A stretch of DNA of 64,000 nt from contig CM051455.1 of NCBI GenBank assembly GCA_028274465.1, positions 121,183,462 through 121,247,461 on the forward strand, given 5' to 3'. The notes under the pieces were generated by a model. The model saw only the letters and a list, made by a program, of their open reading frames with translations. It did no database searches and had not been told where the DNA came from. Positions 1 to 10,879 of the stretch are shown piece after piece. Position 1 is the stretch's first letter, and every line of letters begins with the position of its first letter. This DNA is from Plantago ovata. Lineage: Eukaryota > Streptophyta > Magnoliopsida > Lamiales > Plantaginaceae. The translations under genes were made by a program, and so were the position numbers.

Positions 1-65
1 ATGGATGAGATAGTGGGATGAAATGACTGTACTTTGTAAATCTATCCACTACCACAAGAATAGTA

Positions 66-893
66 TCATAGCCTCCAGACTTTGGAAGATTTTCTATGAA
101 ATCCATTGTCAAATGCTGCCAAGCTTGAGATGGAACTGGAAGTGGTTGCAAGAAGTCCTGGGCTCCTTACATGTTCATGTTTACTTCTCTCGCAAATCTC
201 ACATGATGCCACAGTTTCATAAATATCTTTTCTCATCCCAGCCCATCCAAACACATGATGAAGTCTCTGATAAGTGGCATGAACACTAGAATGACCACCT
301 TCACAGCCACCATGTATCATTTTCACTACTTTTTCTCTAAAATTTCCACCAACTCCAACATACACCTTTCCTTTGTATCTCAGTAACCCCCCTATATAAG
401 AATAGTAGCTCACAACATATGGTTCAGATGAAAGTTGCAGTATGGTTGTCTCAGCAACTTCATCTCCTTCATAACTAGCAAGAAACTCACTGAACCACAA
501 AGGTTGCACAGAAGAAATAGCATAATACTCAGCTTTTTCATCAATTATACCTCTCATGGAAAGTGCGTCTGCTACTCTATTCTCTATCCCTTGCTTATAC
601 TCTATCTTGTATTCAAGCCCCAATAGTTTAGTCATGTACTTGTGCTGCATCGGGTTAGTAAGTTTCTGATCAACTAGGAACTTTAAACTTCTCTGGTCAG
701 TCCTAATGATGAATGGTGCATGCAACAAATAGGCTCTCCATTTTTCCACAGCCAGTAATATGGCTAGAAACGTTTTCTCATATATTGAGAGTCCCAAATT
801 CTTAGGGCCTAGAGCCTTGCTAACATAGGCCAGTGGGTGGTTCTCTTGCATTAACACAACTCCAAGGCCTCCATAGTAGGCATAAGTTTCCAC
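66..893 (-). pseudogene. gypsy RNase H, integrase zinc finger and start of integrase core
   Basis: The first ~120 residues are an RNase H domain (ASYGGLGVVLMQENHPLAY-like start, KFLVDQK, RVADALS end). A ~60-residue linker follows, then an HHCC zinc finger (HGGCEGGHSSVHATYQR, then CEICERSKHEH). The catalytic core begins near base 130 but slips out of frame. In the correct frame the sequence towards base 1 still encodes [12 protein letters not shown] and [12 protein letters not shown], which carry the first catalytic Asp. So this is integrase with at least one frameshift, continuing outside the window. Confidence 0.85.
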
Positions 894-1186
894 AATAAAA
901 CTTTAGAGAAATCTGGCAATTGCAATATGGGAACTGTACACATAGCTTCTTTCAGTGTTTCAAAAGCTTGTTGAGCTTCATCACTCCACCTAAAGTGACC
1001 CTTTCTTGTCAAATCTGTGAGTGGCTTTGCTTTAACTCCATATCGAGCACAAAACCTTCTATAGTACCCTGTCATCCCCAATAAGCCTCTCAAAGCTTTC
1101 AAAGTCACATGCACCGGCCACTCTCTGATGCATTGAACCTTCCCTGGGTCTACAACCACCCCATATTTACCAATAACATGCCCCAA
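851..1186 (-). pseudogene. gypsy RT connection region
   Basis: Continuation of the same polyprotein in another frame. It shows the RT thumb/connection signature of plant gypsy elements: VDPGKVQCIREWPVP-like, LRGLLGMTGYYRRF and KPLTDLTRKG, followed by W-x-x-EAQQAFETLKEAM and PILQLPDFSK. It would run straight into the RNase H domain but changes frame near 870-890. Confidence 0.85.
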
Positions 1187-1191
1187 ATACT

Positions 1192-1617
1192 CTACTTGCT
1201 CAACCCCAAACGCACATTTTGATTTCTTAGCAAATAAAGTATGTTCAACTTCTGAAATACCAGCTGCAAATGTTTTTCATGTTCTTTCAAATTGTTATTG
1301 TATATCAGTATATCATCAAAGAAAACTAACACAAACTTGCCACGATAGGCCTTAAACACGCCATTCATTAAGGCCTGGAAAGTAGCAGGCGCATTAGTTA
1401 AACCAAAAGGCATAACTGTGATTTCATACAAGCCTGAACTGGTGACAAATGTCGTCTTCTCAATTGCACTTGGGTGCATCCTCACTTGATGATACCCAAC
1501 CCTTAGATCAATTTTAGAGAAGATAGTTGCACCCTGAAACTCATCCAACAAATCATCAATAAGTGGAATAGGATAGCTATCCTTCATTGTGAGTGAATTT
1601 AACTTCCTATAGTCCAC
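1192..1617 (-). pseudogene. gypsy reverse transcriptase, catalytic part
   Basis: This is the palm/fingers part of a Ty3/gypsy RT. It starts at [17 protein letters not shown], passes through [26 protein letters not shown] (first catalytic Asp) and [13 protein letters not shown], and reaches the FFDDILIY active-site motif (the YxDD box in its usual plant gypsy form). It ends in a frameshift about 40 residues later, where the product runs into unrelated sequence. The core motifs are intact, but the frame break and the CACTA insertion just upstream make it non-functional. Confidence 0.9.
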
Positions 1618-2230
1618 ACAAAACCGCCAACACTACAAGAAAAACCGACTTTAGCGACGGATACCATTCGTCGCTATCGCTATACTTTAGCGATCCGTTG
1701 CTATAGCACAATAGCGCGGATGGCCCGTCGCTAATTAGGCCGTCGCGAAAAGTGGCGTCGCTAAAAAATAAAGAGACGGTTAATATTATTCGTCGCTATA
1801 GTTAGCGACGGATTAATGTATCCGTCGTCGGTTTGTCGTTGACCAAAATAGAGACGAATGACTTTATCTGTATCTATATATAGCGACGGATAATATTATC
1901 CGTCATTAAAACTAAGCGACACGTGTCATTCTCCGTGCGAGGGAAATTTGGCGACGGATAAATTAATCTGTCGCTAATGTATTAATTTTTTTTTAAATTC
2001 ATTTTTATTTTTATTTAATTTATGATTGTTATTCGAGCTCAAAATTGAGTACGCCTAACAAAATATATACGATTGATTCATTTTACGATAATCTAAATTT
2101 GAATAAAAAAACTGAAAGTGTACGTACAAACAAACTAAAAGGTACGAAGATAAGCATTAAAATAAACGAGAATCCTAAAATGTATGGAGATAGAATAACA
2201 ATCCTAAAAATGAAGGAGAAAGTACTAATC

Positions 2231-2515
2231 CTACGGGCTCTCCACTATCCAACCGACACCTTCAGCATGCAACGCCCCATCATTATGTGCCTGCTCACGG
2301 GTCACGTGGTTCTGCCACGATTCCACCCACAGCTCCCGATGGTCCGGATTAAGGTACGAAACCCATTCATGTTCCCGAAAGTGCTTCTCCTTGGCATGAT
2401 AAATCAAATGCTTGTGAATGTGTTCCGCCCGGATGTTGAATACATTCCATATCTCCTCGGCATTGGCAGGAGGGACATAGTAGTATTTCTGCAACTTTGC
2501 AACAATCCAACATCA
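2231..2515 (-). pseudogene. Ptta/En/Spm-like transposon protein, downstream exon
   Basis: The minus-strand frame encodes a ~90-residue segment rich in Trp, His and Glu (LQKYYYVPP, EIWNVFNIRAEHIHKHL, HREHEWVSYL-like, WVESWQNHVTREQ). It lies within the CACTA element in the same orientation as the exon-like segment at 2800-2948. No DDE catalytic motif is present, consistent with an accessory rather than a catalytic protein. The assignment rests mainly on position and on the neighbouring exon. Confidence 0.45.
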
Positions 2516-2553
2516 GTTACAAGCCATGCCAACTACGTGCATTCCAAACAGAT

Positions 2554-2756
2554 ATAGTAAAGGCAATGCCACAAGAACAGATAATGTACGTACACATATG
2601 TATAGTAAAGGCAATGCCCCAAGGACAGATAATGTACATACACATGTATAGTAAAGGCAATGCCCCAAGAACAGATAATGTACATACACATGTATAGTAA
2701 AGGCAATGCCCCAATAACAGATAATGTACGTACACATATATAGTAAAGGCAATTCC
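2554..2756. repeat. 46-48 bp minisatellite
   Basis: Four full tandem copies and a partial fifth of a unit beginning ATAGTAAAGGCAATGCC and ending near ACATACACATGT. Copies start at 2554, 2602, 2648, 2694 and 2740, giving spacings of 48, 46, 46 and 46. The long open frames across it on both strands are products of the repeat and are not genes. Confidence 0.95.
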
Positions 2757-2799
2757 CCAAAAATCCAAACTAGAAATATTCAAGTAAAGATAGTAAAGT

Positions 2800-2948
2800 A
2801 CCTTGAATTCTTCGAAATAGTGCTCCTTAACGGGAAGAGGAACCGTAGCCCACCTTTCTCCGCCACTCCCAAGAGGCGTAAAAGAATCTCTTCTCATGAT
2901 GCTTGACAACCTTCTAGTAGCTAAGCGCGGGTGAAAACTGTCACACAT
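2800..2948 (-). pseudogene. Ptta/En/Spm-like transposon protein, upstream exon
   Basis: A minus-strand open stretch contains a W-x-x-V-P-L-PVKEHYFEEFK motif, the pattern I associate with the plant Ptta/En/Spm (Transposase_24-type) family. The open frame is lost where a 46-bp minisatellite begins (2554-2756). I read this as an exon followed by an intron filled by the minisatellite, with the next exon at 2231-2515. Splice sites were not proved. It could also be one exon disrupted by repeat expansion. Confidence 0.5.
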
Positions 2949-3047
2949 TTTGAAATATTAAAAAATGGAGTGCCAACAACTATATATATCAACAATTAAA
3001 TACCAACTTATTAAGAACTCACTTAGACCCCTCCACAATGTACAGTA

Positions 3048-4944
3048 TGTAAGAAAATATGGTCAGAATTACCCCTAGAGTGGTGCAGCGGAATTTCAAA
3101 TTTTTTTTACATGCATACTAATTGATCATGCATATAACGTATATTGAAACACATCAGTTATAAGACTTACAATACTCAAAAAGCAAGAATTAAAATAGAA
3201 TCGATAGCCCAATCGATATGATCTTCATAATAGTCCGATGTATCTTCTCATTCGTTGAAGTCGAAGATATCCAATATGCTTTCCTGAATATCTGCAAGAC
3301 AATAAAGGTTAGTTTCCTGCTCCTGCAAACCTCAGCCTTGGTATCCACAGATGAACAGCTTATTGAGAGAATGCTAGGATACTCTCGAGTCAAACTCGGT
3401 TGACCAGAGAGATAGGAGCGGCGGCGCAGTGGCTAGAGGTAGGAGAGAGAGCGCTTTTTCTTGAGAGAATAGAAGAGTGAATAATAATGCGTATCATAAA
3501 AGCTCTCTAACCATCTACTTATATAGTAGTCAATAGAAGCCTAAAGAACATTCTTTAAGACTTCTAACAGGAATAAGAATTCTAATTCTTATTGCACAAG
3601 TAAACCTTTGTGTCTAGGTTCATTCCCTAATTAAATCATAACTCAATTAGAAAAACTTGCCCCTTAAGTTTGAATGGGGGAAGGAGTCAAACTCCTAGTC
3701 AAACTCCTTCCTCCTTCACCCATTCGGCCGCGCCTACGGAGGGAGTATGTGGGTCCCACTTTTGGGACCCACATGCGAGTCTAAGGCAATTCTAACTCTA
3801 TTAGATTATTTCCATGTGCATATATTAATCTTTAATTAATATATCCTTTTAATTACAACCTCTATTATATTTCCAAAATATAATTTTTAATTGTATTTTC
3901 ATAAATACAATTAATTCAATTAATATTCTCAAGATATTAATTGTGCCACATATTATAATTAATGTCGATTAATTAAAATTCCATCTCTATGGTCATGCGG
4001 ATAAGCTGAATCACCACATAGTGTGACTCATAGGGCCTCAGTGTATTAAGATAGTGACATCACTAGGCATCGTGGGATTCCTAAACGGTCTCATTCACAA
4101 TATTAATACATGAGGACGTTTGAGAGGTTTCTCAAAGCTACTCGTTCATTGTAGAAGCCTGTTGCACTCAATGCAGCGATGGTAGGGTCCTTTCATCTGA
4201 CTGACTCGAATGCATCTAGGATCGATGATGTGTCTATCCCAATAATACACTCATGGTGCCTTCAGTGAGTTGCTTGGTTAATGCGATATGTCTTATGACC
4301 ATTCATAAATATATCCATACGCTGGCCAGCGATTTTACCAACACAACTATGAACGACTTGAGCAGTTCTCTCCAATGCTACACATGAGAGATGAATCCTC
4401 ACGAGAACACTTATCATCCACATTTGTAATATGACCATGATCCCAGAAAGGGCCGTATCACGCTGGTTATTCAGAGCGTGCGATGGATTCCCTCCCAAAG
4501 ACATGGGGCAACGAATGTGATGATAAAGTCCCGGTGAGTCTAAGGACAAATGGCACCACTTCGACAACTCTGGTTCCCATAGACACTTCCGTTGTAGAAT
4601 ACACATCGATGGGAGTATCCGGTGGGTTCTTCCATTGTTCGGAATCCTCCTCGAACAACTATGCGCAGTTATGGGAACATCATGGATTCGTCTAACGATC
4701 CATTCCGTGGTCGTGGGATCGACATACACTTGCTCCAACAAGTATAACCTCCACGCATACTAGTCTCGATTGCCTCATTCAGACCCCTACATCTGAGATG
4801 AGCTTCGACTAGGGAGAGTTTGAGATTGATGATAATTCACATAGTTCCCACTAGTTATGTGATCAGTCATCTATCCACAGGGGACATGTTTGATATCTAT
4901 ACAGACCAACCAGATAAAGATATGACATGTTGTATGCATGATGT
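3048..4944 (-). repeat. older copia LTR (solo or 3' LTR), interrupted by copia A
   Basis: It starts TGTAAGAAAATATGG and is collinear with the LTRs of copia A at 4945-6773 and 12177 onward, though clearly more diverged. The match includes the NNGGGTCCCA-type inverted block near 3750 and the GTGTGACTCATAGGGCC block near 4020. It has the same orientation as A. No primer-binding site lies next to its U5 end at 3048, so it is a 3' or solo LTR. It breaks off at 4944, where copia A is inserted. The remaining ~140 bp of its U3 side should lie beyond the N gap. Open frames here (for example 4262-4741) are non-coding. Confidence 0.85.
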
Positions 4945-6773
4945 TGTAAGAAAATATGGTAAGAGTTACCCCTAGGGTACGCAGCGGAATTTCAAAAATT
5001 TTCTTAACATACAGGTTAATTGATTATGCATATGTCGTATATATATAAACACGTCAATTAGAAGACTAACCTTACTTCCAAAGCAGCTTCCAAGTCTTCG
5101 TAATATTCCGGTGTATCTTCTCCTTCGTCGAAGTCGAAGATATCTACAATACTCTGTATATCTGCAAGACAATAAGAGTTAGTTTCCAGCTCCTAGAACC
5201 TCAACCTTGGTATCCACGGATGAACAGCCTATCGGAAGAATGCTAGGATATTATTTGTGTGACCAAGAAGACGGGGCGGCGATTCCTCCGGTGAGGTGGC
5301 GCGCGCGTGGGTGGCTAAAGAGGAGGGGAGAGGTTTTTATTTTCTCTAAGAAAACTGGGTAGAATAACTGTCAAAGTCTATGTCTGAAAACTGTGTGTAA
5401 AAAGCTCTCTAATAGTCTACTATATATAGTAGTCTATAGAATCCTAAGGCATAAGCAATTAGACTTCGTAAAGGAATAAGAATCTAATTCTTATCGCACA
5501 AGGAAACCAATATCAAGTCTAGATTAATCTTTAATTGTATTTACATAAAATACAATTAATTAGCCAATTCAATTAATAATTCCAAATCATTAATTGAGCC
5601 ACCAAATATTATAATTAATTCCAAATCAATTATAATCCATCAATCACAATTAATTCCAAATTAATTGCGATTCCATCTTCAAGGATATTCTGATAGACTG
5701 AATCACCACATAGTGTGACCTATAGGGCCTCATCGTATTAAGCAAGTCCTAGACTAGGTAACATGGAATTCCTAGATGGTTCCATTTGCAATATTAATAC
5801 GTGAGGATGTTTGAGAGGTTTCTCAAAGCTAACCCTTTCGTTGCGAAGCTTGTTGCGCTCAACGCGGCGATGGTAACGTCCCTTCATCTGACTTCCTCGA
5901 ATGTATCTAGGATCGATGAAGTGTCGATCCCAATAATACATCCATGGGCGTCTCAGAGAGTTGCTTGGTTACTAAGATATACTTATGACCATCATAATAT
6001 ATCAATGCACTGGCCAGTGACTTTACCAACACAACTATGCAGACTATGAGCAGTACTCTCCTGTGCTACACTTGAGAGATGAATCCTTCACAGAATCACT
6101 TATAATCCCCATTTATATGTAGCCATAACCCTGGACCGTGTCTTAGGTCAACTGCTTATTCAGAGCTGACATCGACGGGTCCACCAAGGATATGGGGCAA
6201 CAAATGTGATGATAAAGTCTTGTAAGTCCAAAGGACGACTGGCATCACTTCGACAACTTACCGGTTCCCATAGACACTTCGGTGTAGAGTATACATCAAT
6301 GGGAGTGTCCGGTGGGTACTTCCATTGTTCAATAATCCTTCTTCGAACAACTATGCGCAGTTATGGGAACGTTTCTCGATTGTCCAACAATCCGTTCCGT
6401 GGCCGTGGGATCGGCTCACACTTTCTCCAACAAGTATAACCTCCACGCATACTAGTCTCGGCTGGTTCATTCAGTTCCTACATCCGAGATGAACCTCGAC
6501 TAGGGAGAGTTTGGGATTGATGATAACTCACATAGCTCCCACTATCTGTGTGATCGGTCATCTATCCGAGGGGACATGTTTAATATCAATATAGACAGTA
6601 ATAGAGATATGACATGCTGCATGCCTGGTGTAATATAAATATGAAAGCGATACTCAATAGTAAAACAACAAACATATATTATATTACGTTGACCTGTGTA
6701 ATAGTACATATATGCCCTTTATAAGGGCTCCATGCCCTTAATAAGGACTGTCTCTAGGACATATACACTATCA
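4945..6773 (-). repeat. 3' LTR of copia A
   Basis: On the minus strand the LTR starts TGATAGTGTATATG and ends TATTTTCTTACA. Length is 1829 bp, against 2108-2113 bp for the LTRs of copia B. The shortfall is one deletion of about 279 bp: the sequence jumps from CAAGTCTAGATT directly to AATCTTTAATTG near 5525. The partner LTR keeps the missing segment at about 12740-13015. Open frames inside are non-coding. Confidence 0.93.
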
Positions 6774-6786
6774 ATCTCCCACTTGG
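6774..6786 (-). promoter_or_regulatory. polypurine tract of copia A
   Basis: On the minus strand CCAAGTGGGAGAT directly precedes the TGATAGTG start of the 3' LTR. It primes plus-strand DNA synthesis. Copia B has the diverged form AAGTGGAAGAT at the same place. Confidence 0.8.
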
Positions 6787-6787
6787 A

Positions 6788-7260
6788 CTAGAGCCAGTCA
6801 CCTTTATGCCTAATACCCAGATTAGCATAATGTCTTAAGTGGACTTCCACTGATAAGACCTTGGTGAAAGGATCTGCCACGTTGTCCGTGGTAGAGACAC
6901 GTTCTATACTAATTTCTCCTCTATCAATAATCTCACGTATAACGTGATATTTTCTAAGTACATGTTTGTTCTTGTTTATTGATCTAGGCTCCTTAGCTTG
7001 AGCGACGGTGCCTGTATTGTCCCAATAAATCGTTATTGGACTAGGAGCAGGAACAACCCTCAATTCCTTCAAGAACTCTGAAATCCAGACAGCTTCTTTC
7101 GAAGCTTCTGATCCAGTAATGTACTCGGCTTCTGTGGATTAGTCAGCAATCGTGGCTTGCTTAGAACTCTTCCAACAAATAGCTCCTCCGTTCAATTTGA
7201 ATATGTATCCTGTCTGTGACTCAAAGTCATCAGGATCTGATTCAAAATCCAGCGTCGACA
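6788..7260 (-). pseudogene. copia A RNase H domain
   Basis: The C-terminal RNase H domain of the Ty1/copia polyprotein. It contains EASKEAVWISEFLKELRVV, PITIYWDNTGTVAQAKEPR and the KHVLRKYHVIREIIDRGE end motif, followed by TDNVADPFTKVL and the stop near 6788. It is disconnected from RT by a one-base insertion near 7245 (GGATTTTGAA, against GGATTTGAA in copia B) and carries an in-frame TAA at 7139-7141 where copia B has a Ser codon. Confidence 0.9.
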
Positions 7261-8780
7261 TACCCAGACATCTTTAATTCTGGTTCTCCACCAAACACCA
7301 AGAACATCTCTTTAGTCCGTCGAAGGTACTTAAGAATGTTCTTTACAGCAGTCCAGTGAGGTACTCCTGGATTCTGTTGGTGTCGACAAGTGACACTAAG
7401 CGCATATGCCACATCGGGCCTTGTGCAATTCATTGCATATATTATAGACCCTACTGCCGAAGCATAGGGCACACGACTCATTGCGTTTCTTTCTTCATCA
7501 ATTTTAGGACCATCCTGAACTGATAAGACAATCCCATGCCTAGCTGGGAGAAAGCCTCTCTTTGAGTCGTCCATCTTATAACGCTTCAGTATTTTGTCGA
7601 TGTAGGTGGACTGTGTCATTCCTAACATCCTCTTGGATCTATCTCTAAAGATCTTTATCCCTAGGATGTAGTTCGCTTCACCCAAGTCCTTCATCGAGAA
7701 GGTACTTGATAACCAAACTTTAGTCTCTTCTAGCATAGAGACATTGTTTCCCATGATCAAAATGTCATCAACATAGATGATCATGAAAACGACTCCCTTG
7801 TCGTTGTGTGTAGCATAGACACAGGGATCTTCCTTGCTTCTGATGAAGTCAAACGATTTGACAGCTTCATCAAAGCGGATATTCCAGCTCCTTGACGCTT
7901 GCTTTAGCCCATAGATGGATCTTTGCAATTTGCATACAGCAGTTGGCCTGGTTTTACTAATAAAACCTTCCGGTTGTACCATATAGACCTCTTCCTCAAG
8001 GTTTCCATTGAGGAAGGCAATCTTTACAACCATCTGCCAGATCTCATAATCATAGTAGGCAGCTATCGCAAGTAGAATTCGAATGGACTTTAATTTTGCT
8101 ACCGGTGAAAAGGTTTCATCGTAATCGATACCATACCTTTGCATGTAGCCTTTTGCCACAAGCCTAGCTTTGTGCGTTTGTACCTTGCAATCGGCATCTG
8201 TCTTTCGTTTAAAGACCCATTTGCACCCAATAGGTCTAACCCCTTGGGGCAAGTCTACCAAGTTCCAAACCTTGTTCTGGTACATGGAGTCCATCTCCAA
8301 TTCCATGGCCTCTTGCCATTTGTCTGAGTCAATATCAATTATTGCCTCTTTGTAGGTCTCGGGATCTTCCCGATCTGATAAGCCGACATCAAGTTCACTG
8401 ATGTCTTCTATCATAAGGCTTTGCTTCTGAGGTCCTTTTAGGATCCTCTTCGACCTACGGAGCTCGACTGCTTCTGGTGCTTTTCTTTTCTGGCTTCGTG
8501 TAACACGAACATTATCAGTGGGTACTGATGCAGCTGGTCGCGGCGCACGACCCTGTTCCCTTGCGGGAGGTTGCTCTTGTGCAACTTGTTGCACAAGTTG
8601 GTTGACAACGGGTTCTATTGGTGTGGTTTCAACTGTTGATCTAATCACAGGACTCCCACTGACTATGACATGCCTAGCAAGTGTCATATCATTACCCTTG
8701 TCTGCTTCGAAAGCTCCCACTGAACTTGAGTCCAAATCGGAAGATTTAGAGACCTCATGTTCGCGCGTGTCAAAGTCTTA
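7242..8780 (-). pseudogene. copia A reverse transcriptase
   Basis: A long open stretch covers the integrase-RT linker and most of RT: CKWVFKRKTDADCKVQTHKARLVAKG, ETFSPVAKLKSIR, FLNGNLEEEVYM, YGLKQASRSWN and the YVDDILIMG active site. It ends at GYVDAGF, where a frameshift cuts off RNase H. An in-frame TAA at 8778-8780 separates it from integrase. The first RT catalytic Asp is lost: the motif reads WQMVVKIAFLNG here against WQMDVKTAFLNG in copia B (codon 8028-8030). Confidence 0.92.
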
Positions 8781-8920
8781 AATTTCTTCAAGTTCTATCA
8801 TGTCATCTAACCTCTCTTCTTCGAGGTATTCAGCTTCTAAAAACTTGACGTTTCTAGATATGATCACCTTGTGATCTTCAGCATGATAGAATTCATAGCC
8901 TCTCATCTGACGAGGATAGC

Positions 8921-10393
8921 CTATGAAATATACTTTGACACCTTGGCATCTAACTTATCAGTGAGCATCAGTTTCACTATCGCAGGACAGCCCCAAGGTC
9001 TAAGATAGCCCAGTGAGGGATTCTTTCCCTTCCATAACTCATAAGGAGTTTTCTCCACTGATTTAGATGGTACACGGTTCAGAATGTAGATTGTAGTTTG
9101 TAGTGCATATCCCCACAGATATTTTGGAAGAGTCGAGAAACCAATCATTGATCTTACCATGTCTAACAGGGTTCGATTCCTCCTCTCAGATACACCATTT
9201 AACTGTGGTGTTCCAGGAGGAGTCCATTGCGATTGAATTCCATTTTCCTTCAAGTAGTCGATAAATTCTTCACTAAGGTATTCACCTCCTCGATATGATC
9301 GAAGAGTAACTATCCTTAGGTTCAATTCATTCTCGACCTCATTCCTAAACTCCTTGAATTTCCCAAAGGTCTCGGATTTATTCTTCATAAGATAAATATA
9401 TCCATACCTTGAGAAATCGTCAGTAAAGGTAACGAAGTAAGGATAACCCCCACGCGCATGGACTTTAAAAGGTCCACATACATCGGTATGTATGAGCTCT
9501 AAGCAGCGAGTGGCACGAACACCTTGTCCAACAAAAGGTTTGTTCGTCATCTTACCCTTAACACATGATTCGCATGTACCATATGATTCAAAATCAAATG
9601 GTTCTAAGTAGTCCAACTTCCTTAGTCTTTGAATCCGTGTTTCATTGATATGGCGTAGCCGACAATGCCATAGATAAGATGGATTATTCTTCCTACTTGA
9701 AGACGGTTGTTTGTTATGTATTTGAAATAAAGGCAGACTACTTTGCAAAATATATAAACCATTCACTAAGCGAGCTTTTCCATAATACTGATCATTTAAT
9801 GAAAAATAACAAGTATTATTCGCAAATCGAAAGGAAAAACCCATATTGTCTAACAATGGAATGGAAATAATATTTCTGACAATGGATGGAACAAAATAAA
9901 CATTATCAAGTTCTAAACATTGTCCCGAAGGTAAATCTATCTTGCTGCGTCCAACGCGTTTGGCTTCAAATGGATTGTCGTTCCCAACATGCAAGTCGAT
10001 TTCACCTTGCTTGACTAGCATGTGATCAATTAGCCCCTGCACATTATTACAAATGTGTGAGCCACAGGCTGTATCTAATACCCAACCATTGGAGTCAAAA
10101 GTAGTCATGTTCATTTCAATAACAAACATACCTGAGCCAGAAGCCGGTGGCTTCTTAGCTTGATCTGCCCTAAGCTTAGGGCAATCATTCTTCCAGTGGC
10201 CCTCGAGCTTGCAATAGAGACAAATCTCGATCCTAAGTCGAAATTTAGCCATCCTACGATAGCGCCCATTCTTGCCACCCCTCTTCCTTTTGGGTCTACG
10301 ATTGACCCTTAGGAATTCGTTGGCAATGGGTCTCTCAGCAATCAACTCTGTTGCTACCCCAACATTGGGATTGTGAATAGATTGCAACAATAT
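8921..10393 (-). pseudogene. copia A zinc knuckle, protease and integrase
   Basis: In order: CCHC zinc knuckle ([14 protein letters not shown]); aspartic protease start ([14 protein letters not shown], where DTA holds the catalytic Asp); pre-integrase domain with [13 protein letters not shown]; and integrase core with [16 protein letters not shown] and [14 protein letters not shown]. The second integrase catalytic Asp is replaced: LRSYRGGEY here (codon near 9293-9295) against LRSDRGGEY in copia B. The frame is the same as gag upstream, from which it is separated by one TAA at 10394-10396. It breaks again near 8925 just after the LDAKV sequence. Confidence 0.92.
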
Positions 10394-10879
10394 TTACACG
10401 ATCAAGATAATGGTAGCCTTAACTTCTAGCTCCAAGCCATATCCAACAAGTTGTAAGAGGAAGTCAATCAACGACTTAACTTGTTCAGGCGACAGCTCTT
10501 CTGTCCTAAGCCTTTTGATAAGCATGATCTTGATAGCTTCGAACCCTTCACACATCCTTGGAGTATCCAAGAATGAGGAGAGATATTTCACAATCTCATA
10601 TGGTTCCTCGTCTCGACATGGTCCAACCATATTGTCAGACATAGCATTCAGCAACAAGTTCTTTACAAACTCGGCCCTTTCCACTTCCAATTCATAATAG
10701 CAATCATAGGTTGCCGTAGTGAATTCAGTGGGAGGTGGAGGGATAGGTTCGTCCAAGACGTACTCAACCTCGTTGTACCATAGCACCTTTCGTACCTCAT
10801 GGATCCAATCCACGTAGTTTGCTCCTGTTAGCTTTTGCAACTCCAAGTTGGCAACAAGCTCGGAGGACGGTATAGCCAT
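10394..10879 (-). pseudogene. copia A gag (capsid part)
   Basis: Gag N-terminal region of a Ty1/copia element. The likely start is the ATG at 10877-10879 (MAIPSSELVANLELQ), preceded by a leader nearly identical to that of copia B. LTGANYVDWIHEVRKVLWY is the usual gag opening (bind the target, W-x-x-x-R/K), and EYVLDEPIPPPP follows. It ends at a TAA (10394-10396) upstream of the zinc knuckle in the same frame, so the stop is either a nonsense mutation or, less likely, a gag terminator. This gag is strongly diverged from that of copia B although pol and leader are very similar. Confidence 0.85.

Larger units (their letters stand above)
1..1630 (-). mobile_element. Ty3/gypsy retrotransposon pol fragment, cut by a CACTA element
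   Basis: The minus strand reads through a gypsy pol gene in the order RT, RNase H, integrase zinc finger, start of the integrase core, and runs off the window at base 1. Its upstream edge is sharp. The codons for the conserved [11 protein letters not shown] block of RT are read down from about 1630, and the next base (1631) is the CACTACAAGAAA terminus of a CACTA transposon. The reading frame is broken at least twice (near 1190 and 890) and again in the integrase near 100, so this is a dead copy. Gag, protease and the N-terminal part of RT are absent and should lie beyond the far end of the CACTA element. No LTR is visible, so the clade cannot be fixed. Confidence 0.9.
1631..3047 (-). mobile_element. 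CACTA (En/Spm-type) element, one end only
   Basis: It begins exactly with the CACTA-superfamily terminus CACTACAAGAAAAA at 1631. The next ~340 bp carry many copies of a subterminal motif (GCGACGGAT and its complement, also TCGTCGCTA) in both orientations, as expected for the transposase-binding region. Further in are two minus-strand exon-like stretches with the character of plant Ptta/En/Spm accessory proteins, and a minisatellite. The other terminus is missing because a copia LTR starts at 3048. The same subterminal motif occurs in the complete CACTA element at 30719-33273, so the two belong to related families. Confidence 0.8.
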
